64,000 nt of DNA from Streptomyces sp. SLBN-31 (GCF_006715395.1 NZ_VFNC01000002.1:744001-808000); one strand, 5' to 3'; shown: positions 26,021-35,288, counted from the stretch's first letter. The notes: generated from the sequence alone by a model not told the origin. A program made the numbers and translations.

Positions 26021-28918
26021 CTAGGTGGCCCGGTCCTCCGTCGCCTTGAGGGTGGCCGCCAGGCCCGTGCTGTCCGTGCCGAGCTTGCGGTAGACCGCGG
26101 AGAGCAGGCGGACGACCGCCGGCTCGTCGATGTGCAGTTCGCTCGCGATGTCCGCCTCGGTGCGGCCCTGCGCCGCCAGGTTCGCCGCCGAGCGCTCGCG
26201 GGAGGTCAGGGTGTCCGTCTCGGTGCTGTGCAGGCGCCGTGGGCGCAGCCCCGCCGCGGTGAGTTCGTCGCGGGCTTCTTCGACCAGTCCGTCGGCGCCG
26301 CACTGGACGGCCGTGTCGAGGCCCCGGTAGAGATGCTCGGCCGCCTCCCGGGAACGGCCGCTGCGGCGCAGTTCCGTGCCGAGGGCGACGAGGGCGCAGG
26401 CGAGCTCGTAGGCGGCAGGTGAGCGTTCGAGGTGGCTGACGGCCTCCTCCAGGTACTTGACGCGGGCGGAGCCGGAGGAGACTTCGGCGGCCGTGCGCAA
26501 GGCCTGGCCGACGGCCGAGGGGGTGCCGAACTGGCGGGCCCGGGCGACCGCTTCGAGGGCGGTGGTGACGGCCCGTTCCGGGCTGGTGTGGGCCTCGGCG
26601 CGGGCGAGGTGGAGCTGCCAGGGGCACCATGCGGGGTTGCGGATTCCGCGCGGGTCGAGGCGGCGGCCGGCCGCGGAGAGCTCCTCGGCCGCCTTCCGGT
26701 GCAGGCCGCGGGCGAGGAGCAGTTCGCCGCAGACGGTCTGGGCGTCGGGGAAGACGACGGCCGCCGGGTAGGGCGCGCAGAAGGAGTAGTCCTCGCCCGT
26801 CCGGGCGGCTTCGATGACCCGGCCGCGGGCCAGCAGCACCTGGATGAGGATGCCCACGGCGTACCACTCGGCGGGGGTGCCGGGGCCGACGCGTTCGGCA
26901 AGCCGCAGTCCCGCCCGGACGAAGTCCTCGGCCTCGGCGAGCCGGCCGCGCCGGTAGCGGACGTAGGCGAGGAGCGTGTAGGCGAAGGAGAGGTGGGCGC
27001 CGCGCCAGCCCTGGCGTTCGAAGTCGGCGATGCCGGCCGCGAAGAGTTCTTCCGTACGCCCGGGCCGGTCGGCGTACATGAAGGCGAGCGCGACCAGAAC
27101 GGGCACCTCGAAGCCGCGGTCGGGTTCGGCCCAGCCCAGGCCGCCGGCCAGGGCGCGTTCGGCGTGGTGGAGGGCGATGTGGGCGGGCTCGCCGCGCAGG
27201 ACGGCGTCCCAGGTGCGCAGGCCGATGACGTAGCGCTCGGTGAGGTCGCGGCCACTCAGGCGGTCGGCGAGCCTGGCCAGGCGGCGGGAGCGGGAGGGGT
27301 GGTCGGGTTCGTCGGCGCGGAAGGCGTCCCACATGAACTGTTCGGCGACCATGCGCAGCCTGACCCGGGCGTCGTCGGTGACGCGGATCTCGCGGGCGAG
27401 GGTGTCGGAGGCCTCGGCGAGATGGTCGCTGTGCGCGAGGACCTGGGAGAGCCGGTAGACGATGTGGTGGCGCAGGCCCGGGTCGGTGACCGGTTCCTCC
27501 AGGGCGGCGCGCAGATGGTTGACGGTGGTGGCGGGCTCGGTGAGCAGGGAGGCCGAGCCCAGTTCGTACAGGACGGCGGCGCGGTCCCCGGGGGGCGGGG
27601 GTTCGCGCAGGGCGCGGGCGAGGTAGCCGCGGGCGGCGTCGGGGGCGCCGGCGCGCAGGGTCTGTGCGGCGGCGGCGCGCAGTTGCTGGACGACCCAGTT
27701 GTCGCCGTCCGGGTGGGTCTCCAACAGGTGGCGGGCGGCCGCGGAGGGGCCCTGTCCGTCGTTGATCACGCACCAGGCGGCCTGGCCGTGGAGGGCGACC
27801 CGGACGCCGGGCGGGATGGCCCGGTAGACGGCGGTGGCGATCAGCGGGTGGACGAACTCCAGGGTCTCGGCGCCGGTGAGGATGCGGGCCGTGCGCAGCG
27901 CGTCGGCGGCGTCGGCGGCCTCCTCGTGGCCCAGTCCGGCGACGGCGGCGGCGAGCAGGGGATGGATCTCGGTGCCGAGGACGGCGCAGGCCCAGGCGAA
28001 GCGCACGGTGGAGGCGCCGAGTCGTTCCAGGCGGGCGACCAGGCCGCTGCCCTTGACGGCGGCGGCGAGGTCGCGCAGCAGCGGGGCGGCGGACTCGGTC
28101 GGGGTGAGACCGCGCTCGCGTACCTTGGCGAGCAACTCGACGGTCTCGAAGGGGTTTCCGGTGGTGACGGCCCAGCACTCGTGGCAGAAGGCGTTGTCGG
28201 CGCGGGCGCCGAGCGTCTCGCGTACCAGCCGGGCGACGGCGGCGGCGCTGAGCGGTTCCAGACCGAGGGGACGCGTGCCCGCGCGGCCGGGCAGTCCCCT
28301 GAACGACTCGGCGTGCTCGGGGAGTTCGTCCGGGCGGTAGGCGACGACGATCAGCAGCGGGAGTTGTTCGGCGCGGGGCGCGAACGCGGCGAGCCAGCGC
28401 AGGGATTCGGGGTCGGCCCAGTGGGCGTCGTCCAGCACCAGCACCATCGGGGCGCGCAGTGCGGCGAGATGGGTGAGGATCCAGTCCAGGCCGTCGCGCA
28501 GGCCCTGTTGGTCCGGTGGGGCGGACGGGGTGGGCGCGCACAGGCCGAGGGCGGGGCCGACGATGTCGTACCAACTGCCCAGTGAGTCACGCAGGTCGGC
28601 CTGTGCGGCTCCGGCGAACTGGGGCTGGAGCAGTTGGCGGGCGACGTGGAAGGCGACGCGCTGTTCCTGGTCGCCGCCCCGTGCGGAGAGCACGGTGCAG
28701 CCCTTCGCGGTCGCGAGCCGCCGGACCTCGGCGAGGAGGGTGGTCTTGCCGATGCCGGCGCGCCCGGCGAAGGCGAGGAGGGCGCCGCGGGGAGGGTCGG
28801 GCGGTTCCGCCCCGTCCCCGCGCAGGCCGGTGAGTGCGGCCAACGCCTCGTCGACGGCCGCGAGTTCACTCTCGCGCTCGAAGAGGGTCCGGCTGCTCCG
28901 TACGACACGCTGCACCAT
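26021..28918 (-). CDS. Large ATP-binding LuxR-family regulator (LAL/MalT-like)
   Basis: 965 residues from ATG 28918, with AGGGGGT 6 bases upstream. Residues ~1-60 bear the ERESELAAVDEAL start of the AAA_16 domain; the Walker A is FAGRAGIGKTTLLAEV and Walker B VLVLDDAHWADPESL. The middle ~500 residues are TPR-like helices. The C-terminal LuxR helix-turn-helix is LTSRERSAANLAAQGRTEAD and onward, with a degenerate second half (IDEPAVVRLLSAVYRKLG). LALs often control pathway-specific secondary metabolism or sugar use. No adjacent biosynthetic cluster is visible, so its target is unknown. Confidence 0.85.
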   Translation of the reverse strand: MVQRVVRSSRTLFERESELAAVDEALAALTGLRGDGAEPPDPPRGALLAFAGRAGIGKTTLLAEVRRLATAKGCTVLSARGGDQEQRVAFHVARQLLQPQFAGAAQADLRDSLGSWYDIVGPALGLCAPTPSAPPDQQGLRDGLDWILTHLAALRAPMVLVLDDAHWADPESLRWLAAFAPRAEQLPLLIVVAYRPDELPEHAESFRGLPGRAGTRPLGLEPLSAAAVARLVRETLGARADNAFCHECWAVTTGNPFETVELLAKVRERGLTPTESAAPLLRDLAAAVKGSGLVARLERLGASTVRFAWACAVLGTEIHPLLAAAVAGLGHEEAADAADALRTARILTGAETLEFVHPLIATAVYRAIPPGVRVALHGQAAWCVINDGQGPSAAARHLLETHPDGDNWVVQQLRAAAAQTLRAGAPDAARGYLARALREPPPPGDRAAVLYELGSASLLTEPATTVNHLRAALEEPVTDPGLRHHIVYRLSQVLAHSDHLAEASDTLAREIRVTDDARVRLRMVAEQFMWDAFRADEPDHPSRSRRLARLADRLSGRDLTERYVIGLRTWDAVLRGEPAHIALHHAERALAGGLGWAEPDRGFEVPVLVALAFMYADRPGRTEELFAAGIADFERQGWRGAHLSFAYTLLAYVRYRRGRLAEAEDFVRAGLRLAERVGPGTPAEWYAVGILIQVLLARGRVIEAARTGEDYSFCAPYPAAVVFPDAQTVCGELLLARGLHRKAAEELSAAGRRLDPRGIRNPAWCPWQLHLARAEAHTSPERAVTTALEAVARARQFGTPSAVGQALRTAAEVSSGSARVKYLEEAVSHLERSPAAYELACALVALGTELRRSGRSREAAEHLYRGLDTAVQCGADGLVEEARDELTAAGLRPRRLHSTETDTLTSRERSAANLAAQGRTEADIASELHIDEPAVVRLLSAVYRKLGTDSTGLAATLKATEDRAT

Positions 28919-29045
28919 GGCATACCCCCTGCCGCGGTGGTGTGTTCGCGCGGGGAGCGGACACGCACCGTGGCCTCCAGGCACCTCAGAGTACGCCGCA
29001 GGCGGGTTGCACGCCGTGGTACGAGCATTACTGACCGAAACCGGT

Positions 29046-29675
29046 TCAAACAGTGCTTCGGTGTCGTTCGTGATGCCGTGCGACCCGGGCGCGGTTGCCG
29101 CAGGAGGGCTTGCACCACTCCTGACGGGGGTGCTCCTTGAGGAAGTAGCGGACGCAGCGCGGTGCGTGGCAGGCACGCAGTCGCTGCCGGTCGGGGCCCG
29201 CGAGGAAAGCGATGGCGGCCTGGGCGAGGGCCGCCGTGAGGTCCTCGGCGCCGTCGGGCGCATGGCGGCTCACGGCGGGTTCGGCGTCGTCGTCCCAGTG
29301 CAGGACCGGCACGGTGGGGGTGCGCGCGGCCGCGGCGTTGAGGCGGGCGAGGGCGTCGGGCACGGGCAGGAGGCGGGTGGCGTCGGCGGGGCTGGGCTCG
29401 GCGGGTCGCACCGCGCGGGCGAAGAGGGCGCGGACGGCCGCCCGCAGTTCCCGTACGGCGGTGAGGTCGCCCTCGTCGGCGACCCACCGGTGGGCGTCCG
29501 GCACGGCCTGGGGGTGGTCGCGGACCCAGGCGGTGAGCCCGGCGGCGTCGCTCAGGTCGTCGGCGACGCCGCCGTGGCCGTCGTGGCGGACGGTGAGGGC
29601 GAGGTCGAGGCAGAGTCGGGCTTCTGGAGCGAGCGGGTCCGGCATGCCCCTAATGATAGGGCCGAGCCCATCCAT
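29046..29675 (-). CDS. CGNR zinc-finger (ABATE-type) regulator
   Basis: 209 residues. The N-terminal ABATE-like stress-sensing domain (LCLDLALTVRHDG, LTAVRELRAAVRALFARAV) precedes a C-terminal zinc finger: C-x4-C (ACHAPRCVRYF) and C-x3-C with the name-giving CGNR (WCKPSCGNRARVARHHERH). Such proteins are DNA-binding regulators in actinomycetes. Start 29675 has GGAGG 8 bases upstream and is preferred to ATG 29645. It begins only 34 bases from an inserted MITE-like element, which may supply or disturb its promoter. Confidence 0.75.
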   Translation of the reverse strand: MDGLGPIIRGMPDPLAPEARLCLDLALTVRHDGHGGVADDLSDAAGLTAWVRDHPQAVPDAHRWVADEGDLTAVRELRAAVRALFARAVRPAEPSPADATRLLPVPDALARLNAAAARTPTVPVLHWDDDAEPAVSRHAPDGAEDLTAALAQAAIAFLAGPDRQRLRACHAPRCVRYFLKEHPRQEWCKPSCGNRARVARHHERHRSTV

Positions 29676-29709
29676 TAAGTCGTCCTCCGCCGAGGAGCGG
29701 CGGATCCAG

Positions 29710-29879
29710 CCCTGTCGTCAAGTTCCCGTCGTCCGCCCGCAGGGCGGGCCCGGAGGCGTCTGGTGCGTGCGATCGCAAGGCGCCGGAGCGCCCTGACAGC
29801 GGGGCTGTTCGGGCGTTTGGGCAACGCCGCGAGCGCGCGTGCCAGGCGCCTCCGGGCAGGCGGGAATCTGACGACAGGG
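29710..29879. mobile_element. MITE-like inverted-repeat element
   Basis: CCCTGTCGTCA at 29710-29720 is matched by its inverted copy ending at 29879. The similarity continues inward: CAAGTTCCCGTC against CAGATTCCCGCC, then CCCGGAGGCGTCTGG against CCCGGAGGCGCCTGG. The left arm carries an extra ~18-base mini-hairpin (GTCCGCCCGCAGGGCGGG). The flanks are CCAG and, one base out, CTAG, a possible diverged target duplication. No open frame is inside, so it is a non-autonomous element or the joined ends of a decayed IS. Its right end touches the stop of the universal stress protein. Confidence 0.6.
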
Positions 29880-29880
29880 T

Positions 29881-30783
29881 CTAGCCCTCCCCGGGCTCCG
29901 GCGGTACGACGGCGACCGGGCTCGCCGCGTGCAGGAGGACCGCCTGGGTGACCGAGCCGAGCATGCGGGCCGGTGCGAGCAGGCGGCGCCGGTGGCGGCC
30001 GACCACGACCAGGTCCGCGTCCTTGGAGGCGCCGACCAGCAGCCCGGCCGCGTCGCCCGGCAGGGCGAAGGCGTCGGCGCGCACATCGGGGTGGTTCTTG
30101 CGGTGCGGGGCGAGGAAGCCCTCGGCGAGCGTCCAGGTCTCGTTCTCGACGGCCTCCTGGTCGATCATCTCCGGGGCGAGTTCGGCGGGGACCGCCCAGG
30201 ACCGCACCGGCCACGCGTAGGCGGCGACGACCTGGAGGCGGGCGCCGCGCAGCGCGGCCTCGGTGAAGGCGAAGGACAGGGTGGCGTCGTCGGGAGCGTC
30301 CACCTGGAGACCGACGACCACGCGCGGCCCCGGTTCGACGGGCGCGTCCCCGTGCACCTCGCGTCCGGGCCGGGGAACCACGACGACCGGGCATTCGGCG
30401 TCGCGGGCGGCGGCCATGCCGTTGGAACCGAGCAGCAGGCTGGCGAAGCCGCCCCGGCCGCGGGAGCCGAGGACCAGCAACCGCGCGGTGGCACCCAGCC
30501 CCGGCAGCACGGCACCCGGCGCGCCGTCGAGGCCGACGTACTCGATCCCGGGCGGGTGGGACCGGTCCTTCAGAAGGTCGCGCGCCTGGGCGAGCACGGA
30601 GTCGTCGCCCGGGTCCGGCGGTCCGGCGACCAGGACGTCGGGCTGGGCCCAGGCGGCGTACTGCCGCACATGGACCACCCGCAGCGGGGCCCCGCGCTCG
30701 CGGGCGGCGTCGAGCGCCCAGTCCAGGGCGCGCAGGCTGTCGTCCGAACCGTCGACCGCCGCGACGACGGGCAGGCTGTCCAT
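29881..30783 (-). CDS. Universal stress protein, two Usp domains
   Basis: 300 residues. Domain 1 starts VVAAVDGSDDSLRALDWAL and has the ATP-binding LVLGSRGRGGFASLLLGSN; domain 2 starts RVVVGLQVDAPDDATLSFAF and ends DLVVVGRHRRRLLAPARMLG with VAVVPPEP. Domain 1 keeps the G-x2-G-x9-G(S/T) nucleotide motif; in domain 2 it is degenerate (GRHRRRLLAPARMLGSVTQ). Tandem Usp proteins of actinomycetes bind ATP and are induced by hypoxia or starvation. Its stop codon overlaps the flank of the MITE-like element. Confidence 0.85.
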   Translation of the reverse strand: MDSLPVVAAVDGSDDSLRALDWALDAARERGAPLRVVHVRQYAAWAQPDVLVAGPPDPGDDSVLAQARDLLKDRSHPPGIEYVGLDGAPGAVLPGLGATARLLVLGSRGRGGFASLLLGSNGMAAARDAECPVVVVPRPGREVHGDAPVEPGPRVVVGLQVDAPDDATLSFAFTEAALRGARLQVVAAYAWPVRSWAVPAELAPEMIDQEAVENETWTLAEGFLAPHRKNHPDVRADAFALPGDAAGLLVGASKDADLVVVGRHRRRLLAPARMLGSVTQAVLLHAASPVAVVPPEPGEG

Positions 30784-30920
30784 GGGGTCCTCACCTCCGG
30801 ATCTCGACCTCGCCTCCCGGGGGCCGGCCCCGGGAGGGTGTCGGCGCCGGGAAGGTGCTCAAGGTCGAGTGTCCGGGAAACGGGCGGCGGACACCGCCCG
30901 GCCGGCACGAACCGCGCGGC

Positions 30921-31166
30921 TCAGGTCAGGTCGAATTCGCCCTCCCTCGCGCCCGACACGAACGCGCCCCACTCCGCCGGTGTGAAGATCAGGGAAGGGC
31001 TCTCCGGGCGGCCGCTGTTGCGCATCGCGATGAATCCCTCGACAAAGGCGATCTGGACATCCCCCAGGCCACGGCTGCTCGAGTGCCATTCGGCGCTGCT
31101 GAGGTCCAGCTCCGGCTTGTCCCAGCCCGCGAGCGGGTGCTGCTGGATGGTGGTGCTCTCGGCCAC
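30921..31166 (-). CDS. DUF397 protein, orphan
   Basis: 81 residues from GTG 31166 with GGGAGGAG upstream. The W-x-S-S start (AEWHSSSRGLGDVQIAFVEG) and the end LIFTPAEWGAFVSGAREGEF are the DUF397 signature. These small proteins normally sit directly after an XRE/Scr1-type helix-turn-helix gene and act with it (BldB/AbaA-like or toxin-antitoxin-like pairs). No such partner is adjacent here: the flanking genes are a universal stress protein and a thiolase. Confidence 0.8.
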   Translation of the reverse strand: MAESTTIQQHPLAGWDKPELDLSSAEWHSSSRGLGDVQIAFVEGFIAMRNSGRPESPSLIFTPAEWGAFVSGAREGEFDLT

Positions 31167-31258
31167 GTCCTGCTCCTCCCGATTCGTCGTCCGCGGCCAG
31201 CCTAGCGATCGACCCCTGATGCCAACAGGCCACGTGAAGGGGACCTTTGGCGAGCCCT

Positions 31259-32425
31259 TCAGGAGGTGGGGGGTTCGCTGCCCACGAGCCACATGGAAAA
31301 GAACTGCGATCCACCTCCGTAGGCGTGCCCGAGGACCCGCCGCGCGCCCTCCACCTGGTGTTCTCCGGCCTGCCCGCGCACCTGCAGGGCAGCCTCCGCG
31401 AAACGGATCATGCCGGAGGCACCGATGGGGTTGGTCGACAGCACCCCGCCCGACATGTTCACGGGAAGATCGCCGTCCAGTTCCGTCACCCCCGACTCGG
31501 TGAGCTTCCAGCCCTCGCCCTCGTCGGCGAAGCCGAGGTTCTCCAGCCACATGGGCTCGTACCAGGAGAACGGCACGTAGATCTCGGCGGCGTCGATCTC
31601 GCGGCGCGGGTCGGCAATGCCGGCCTGCCGGTACACGTCGGCGGCACAGTCCTTGCCGGCCTGCGGGGAGACGAAGTCCTTCCCGGCGAAGAGGGTGGGC
31701 TCGCTGCGCATCGCCCCGCCCAGCATCCAGGCAGGCGGCCGCGGCGACCGGGCCGCGCCGGCCCGGTCGGTCAGCACCATCGCGCAGGCGCCGTCGGAGG
31801 ACGGGCAGGTCTCGGAGTACCGGATCGGGTCCCAGAGCATGGGCGAGGCCTGGACCTTCTCCAGGGTGACGTCGTGCTCGTGCAGATGCGCGTACGGGTT
31901 CTTCAGCGCGTTGCGCCGGTCCTTGTACGCCACCAGCGAGCCCACCGTGTCGGGGGCGCCGGTACGCCGCATGTACGCGCGCACATGCGGGGCGAAGAAG
32001 CCGCCCGCCCCGGCGAGCAGGGGCTGCTGGAAGGGGATCGGCAGAGACAGCCCCCACATGGCGTTGGACTCGGACTGCTTCTCGAAGGCCAGCGTCAGGA
32101 CGGTGCCGTGGACGCGGGCCGCGACCAGGTTGGCGGCGACCAGCGCGGTGGACCCGCCGACGGAGCCGGCGGTGTGCACGCGCAGCATGGGCTTGCCGAC
32201 CGCGCCGAGCGCGTCGGCGAGGTACAGCTCGGGCATCATGACGCCCTCGAAGAAGTCGGGCGCCTTGCCGATGACGACGGCGTCGATGTCGGCCCAGGAC
32301 AGCTCGGCGTCGTCGAGGGCCCGCCGGGCCGCCTCGCGGACGAGTCCCGCGATCGACACATCGCGCCGGGCGGCCACGTGCTTGGTCTGGCCGATCCCTG
32401 TGACGGCCACGGGCTCCTTGCTCAT
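31259..32425 (-). CDS. Ltp3-like thiolase/lipid-transfer protein (sterol side-chain type)
   Basis: 388 residues. It follows the mycobacterial Ltp3 (Rv3523) pattern closely: VTGIGQTKHVAARRDVS, GKAPDFFEGVMMPELYLADA, RVHTAGSVGGSTALVAANL, EKQSESNAMWGLSLPIPFQ, SSDGACAMVL, PVNMSGGVLSTNPIGASGM and GHAYGGGSQFFSMW. The thiolase fold lacks the usual Cys nucleophile at the SVGGS position, as in the SCP2/aldolase-type members that cleave 22-hydroxy sterol-CoA side chains. It is last in a four-gene operon and overlaps the preceding gene by 4 bases (ATGA). Confidence 0.8.
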   Translation of the reverse strand: MSKEPVAVTGIGQTKHVAARRDVSIAGLVREAARRALDDAELSWADIDAVVIGKAPDFFEGVMMPELYLADALGAVGKPMLRVHTAGSVGGSTALVAANLVAARVHGTVLTLAFEKQSESNAMWGLSLPIPFQQPLLAGAGGFFAPHVRAYMRRTGAPDTVGSLVAYKDRRNALKNPYAHLHEHDVTLEKVQASPMLWDPIRYSETCPSSDGACAMVLTDRAGAARSPRPPAWMLGGAMRSEPTLFAGKDFVSPQAGKDCAADVYRQAGIADPRREIDAAEIYVPFSWYEPMWLENLGFADEGEGWKLTESGVTELDGDLPVNMSGGVLSTNPIGASGMIRFAEAALQVRGQAGEHQVEGARRVLGHAYGGGSQFFSMWLVGSEPPTS

Positions 32426-33471
32426 CGCGGATCCCCTTCGAGTACGGCGACCAGGTTCTGTTGCAGGCACGGGCCGGACGTGGCGTGGGCGAGCGCCCGG
32501 TCGGACTCGCCCCGGTGGACGGCGGCGGCGGCCTCCCCGAGGCGGATGAGCCCGGCGGCCATCATCGGGTTGGCGGCGAGGGCGCCGCCGGAGGGGTTGA
32601 CGCGCACGGTGTCGTCCAGCCGGAGCGCCTTGCGCAGCACGACCTCCTGGGAGGTGAACGGCGCGTGCAACTCGGCGGTGTCGACGGGCCGTTCGAAGGC
32701 GCCGGCCTTCTCGGCGGCCAGCCGGGCGGAGGGCGAGTCGGTCAGGTCCCGCACACCCAGGCTGTGGGCCTCCGTGCGGTGGTCGATGCCGCGGATCCAG
32801 GCGGGCCGTTCGCACAGCTCACGGGCTCGCTCGCCGGCGGCGAGGATCACCGCGGCGGCGCCGTCGCCGATGGGCGGGCAGTCCCCGGTGCGCAGGGGCC
32901 GTACGAGATAGTCGCCCTGCGGGATGGAACCCCTCAGCTGGGCGTGGGAGTTGGCGGTGGCGTCCGCGCGGCTGCGGGCGGCGACGGCGGCGAGCGCGGG
33001 CTCGTCGGTCTCCCCCGCGTCGATCAGTGCCTGTGCCTGGAGGGCGGCCAGGGCCACGGAGTCGGGCCACAGCGGCGCCACGTAGTACGGGTCGAGCTGC
33101 CGGGTGAGCACGTCCCGCACCGAGCCGGGCGAGGACTTGCCGTAGGAGTAGACGAGCGCGGTGTCCGCGTCCCCCGTCAGCAGCTTGGTCCACGCCTCGT
33201 ACAGCGCCCAGGCGCCGTCCATCTCGACGTGCGACTCGGAGATCGGGGGCCAGGCGCCGACGCCGTCGAGGGCGAGGGTGAAGGAGAAGGCGCGGCCGGC
33301 CAGGTAGTCGCTGGAGCCGGAGCAGGTGAAGCCGATGTCGGCGGTCCTGAGGCCGGTCTGGTCGAGCACACCGTGCAGGACCGGCATGAGCATCTCGACC
33401 TCGGAGAGCTCGTCGGTGGTGCGCCGGTGGTCGGTCTGGGCGAAGGCGACCAGTGCTATGTCACGTGTCAC
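32422..33471 (-). CDS. Ltp4-like thiolase/lipid-transfer protein
   Basis: 349 residues, the length of mycobacterial Ltp4 (Rv3522). MTRDIALVAFAQTDHRRTTD opens a thiolase fold; GFTCSGSSDYLAGRAFSFTL, SHVEMDGAWALYEAW and RVNPSGGALAANPMMAAGLI are the conserved blocks. The SGSSD segment occupies the active-site loop. It overlaps the Ltp3-like gene by 4 bases and the upstream OB-fold gene by 4 (GTGA), so the three are translationally coupled and probably form a complex. Confidence 0.8.
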   Translation of the reverse strand: MTRDIALVAFAQTDHRRTTDELSEVEMLMPVLHGVLDQTGLRTADIGFTCSGSSDYLAGRAFSFTLALDGVGAWPPISESHVEMDGAWALYEAWTKLLTGDADTALVYSYGKSSPGSVRDVLTRQLDPYYVAPLWPDSVALAALQAQALIDAGETDEPALAAVAARSRADATANSHAQLRGSIPQGDYLVRPLRTGDCPPIGDGAAAVILAAGERARELCERPAWIRGIDHRTEAHSLGVRDLTDSPSARLAAEKAGAFERPVDTAELHAPFTSQEVVLRKALRLDDTVRVNPSGGALAANPMMAAGLIRLGEAAAAVHRGESDRALAHATSGPCLQQNLVAVLEGDPR

Positions 33472-34409
33472 AGCAGCTCCTTGTAGGCGTCGTACTCCGC
33501 GTCGGGCTCACCGGTCGGCCGGTAGTGGTCCGGGTAGCGGGCCCCCTCGGTCCACACCGCCTCGACGCGCAGGCCCATGCGCACCTGGTCGTAGGGGATG
33601 CCGCCGATGCGTCCGTGCAGCGCGAGGTCGGCGCCGTCGAGGGCGATGTGCGCGTAGACGTACGGCACTTCGATGTCGAGGTTCTTGGCCTTGATGTTGA
33701 CGATGCAGAAGGTGGTGACCGTACCGCGGGGCCCCACTTCGACCTGTTCCGAGGTGGCGACACCACAGGTGGGGCAGGCGCCCCTCGGCGGCACGTACAC
33801 CTTGCGGCAGGTGGGGCAGCGTTCGCCGACGGTGCGGCGGTCGGCGAGGGCGTGGATGTACGCCGACTGGGCGCGGCCGGGCGAGTAGGTGTAGTCGAGG
33901 CGGGCGGGGGCGACGATGCCGGTGACCGGTTCCTCGAACTCCCCCGCGTGCACGCTGACTTCCGTGTCGTCACCGTCGTACGGCTCGAAGCAGGCGATGT
34001 CGGTGATGGCGCCGGAGCGCTCCTCGGCCCAGCGGATGCGGACCCTCATGCCCGTGTGCACGGCGTCGGGGCCGGGGGCGTCCAGGGCGTGCAGCAGGGC
34101 GGTGTCGGCGCCGTCGAGGCGGACCAGTACCCAGGCGAAGGGGGTGTCGAGGGGCTGGCCGCGGCGGGGTTCGTGGTTCCAGGCCCAGGTGGTGACCGTG
34201 CCGGTGGAGGCCACGGGGACGAGGTCGCGGATCTCCTCGGCGGTGACGGGGTCGTATTCGACGGGCGGGACCAGGGTGCGGCCGTCGACGGTCTTCACGC
34301 CGAGCACGACGCGCTCGCGCAGACCGGTCAGGAAGGCGCTCTGGACGGGGCCGAGGGAGCGGGTGAAGGGGAACTCGACGGCGAGGGGTGCTTTGAGGAC
34401 TTCGGGCAT
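33468..34409 (-). CDS. Double OB-fold (DUF35) acyl-CoA-associated protein with zinc ribbon, Rv3521-like
   Basis: 313 residues. The first OB half (~20-140) has no cysteine ribbon; the second begins with a rubredoxin-like zinc ribbon (ERCPTCRKVYVPPRGACPTC) followed by VGPRGTVTTFCIVNI and VPYVYAHIALDGADLALHG. DUF35 proteins pair with thiolase-like Ltp proteins (as ChsH2 does with Ltp2) to hold the CoA ester. Length and position before two Ltp genes match Rv3521 of the sterol cluster. Coupled to the next gene by a GTGA overlap. Confidence 0.8.
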   Translation of the reverse strand: MPEVLKAPLAVEFPFTRSLGPVQSAFLTGLRERVVLGVKTVDGRTLVPPVEYDPVTAEEIRDLVPVASTGTVTTWAWNHEPRRGQPLDTPFAWVLVRLDGADTALLHALDAPGPDAVHTGMRVRIRWAEERSGAITDIACFEPYDGDDTEVSVHAGEFEEPVTGIVAPARLDYTYSPGRAQSAYIHALADRRTVGERCPTCRKVYVPPRGACPTCGVATSEQVEVGPRGTVTTFCIVNIKAKNLDIEVPYVYAHIALDGADLALHGRIGGIPYDQVRMGLRVEAVWTEGARYPDHYRPTGEPDAEYDAYKELL

Positions 34410-34426
34410 GCCCGGTCTCCTTCTGG

Positions 34427-35227
34427 TCAGGCGCGCTTGTAGACGGGCGGCCGCTTCTCCGCGAAGGCGCGGGCGCCTTCCTTGGCGTCGGCGGTGTCGA
34501 AGATCGGCCAGCCGCGCTTGAGTTCGGAGGCGAGGCCGTCCGTCTCGGTCATCTCGGCGGTCTCGTAGACCGAGGCCTTGATCGCCTCGACAGCCAACGG
34601 GCCGCAGGAGTTGACCTGTTCGGCGATCTCCAGTGCCTTGGCGAGCGCGGTGCCGTCGGCGACGACATGGCCGATCAGGCCGATGCCGGCGGCCTCCCGA
34701 GCGGTGTAGGGGCGCCCGGTGAGCAGCATCTCCAGGGCGTGGGTGCGCGGGATCTGGCGCTGCAGCCGGACGGTCGAGCCGCCGATGGGGAACAGTCCGC
34801 GCCTGACCTCGTAGAGTCCGAAGGTCGCCGACTCGCCCGCGACGCGGATGTCGGTGCCCTGCAGGATCTCGGTGCCGCCCGCCACGCAGTGGCCCTCGAC
34901 GGCGGCGATCACCGGTTTGCGGGGGCGGTGGTGGCGCAGCAGCGCCTTCCAGTGCAGGTCGGGGTCGGCCTTGAGGCGGTCCCGGTACTGCTCGCCCCGC
35001 GTGCCCTGCCCGGCCAGGGCCTTGAGGTCCATGCCGGCGCAGAACGATCCGCCCGCGCCGGTCAGCACGATCGACCGGACCCCGTCGTCCTCGTCGGCCT
35101 CCAGCCAGCCGTCGTACAGGCCGACCAGCATCGGCAGCGAGAGCGCGTTCTTGGCGTCGGGCCTGTTGAGCGTGAGCACCAGTGTGGCGCCTTCGCGCCG
35201 GACGGTGAGGTGTTCCGTCCCACCCAT
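34427..35227 (-). CDS. EchA19-like enoyl-CoA hydratase
   Basis: 266 residues from ATG 35227, which has GGGGAG 6 bases upstream; ATG 35233 abuts that sequence. Crotonase motifs: LTLNRPDAKNALS, GAGGSFCAGMDLKAL (first oxyanion loop) and AAVEGHCVAGGTEILQGTDI (second, with catalytic Glu), GESATFGLYEVRRGLFPIGG. The last blocks closely resemble mycobacterial EchA19 (Rv3516), which hydrates the unsaturated sterol side-chain CoA. First gene of the minus-strand operon; its promoter region holds the 35289-35314 operator. Confidence 0.8.
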   Translation of the reverse strand: MGGTEHLTVRREGATLVLTLNRPDAKNALSLPMLVGLYDGWLEADEDDGVRSIVLTGAGGSFCAGMDLKALAGQGTRGEQYRDRLKADPDLHWKALLRHHRPRKPVIAAVEGHCVAGGTEILQGTDIRVAGESATFGLYEVRRGLFPIGGSTVRLQRQIPRTHALEMLLTGRPYTAREAAGIGLIGHVVADGTALAKALEIAEQVNSCGPLAVEAIKASVYETAEMTETDGLASELKRGWPIFDTADAKEGARAFAEKRPPVYKRA

Positions 35228-35288
35228 GACCATCTCCCCTCTCCGGGAACGAGAACAGGTTGCAGTAGCACGGGAGGCACTTCAAGAG

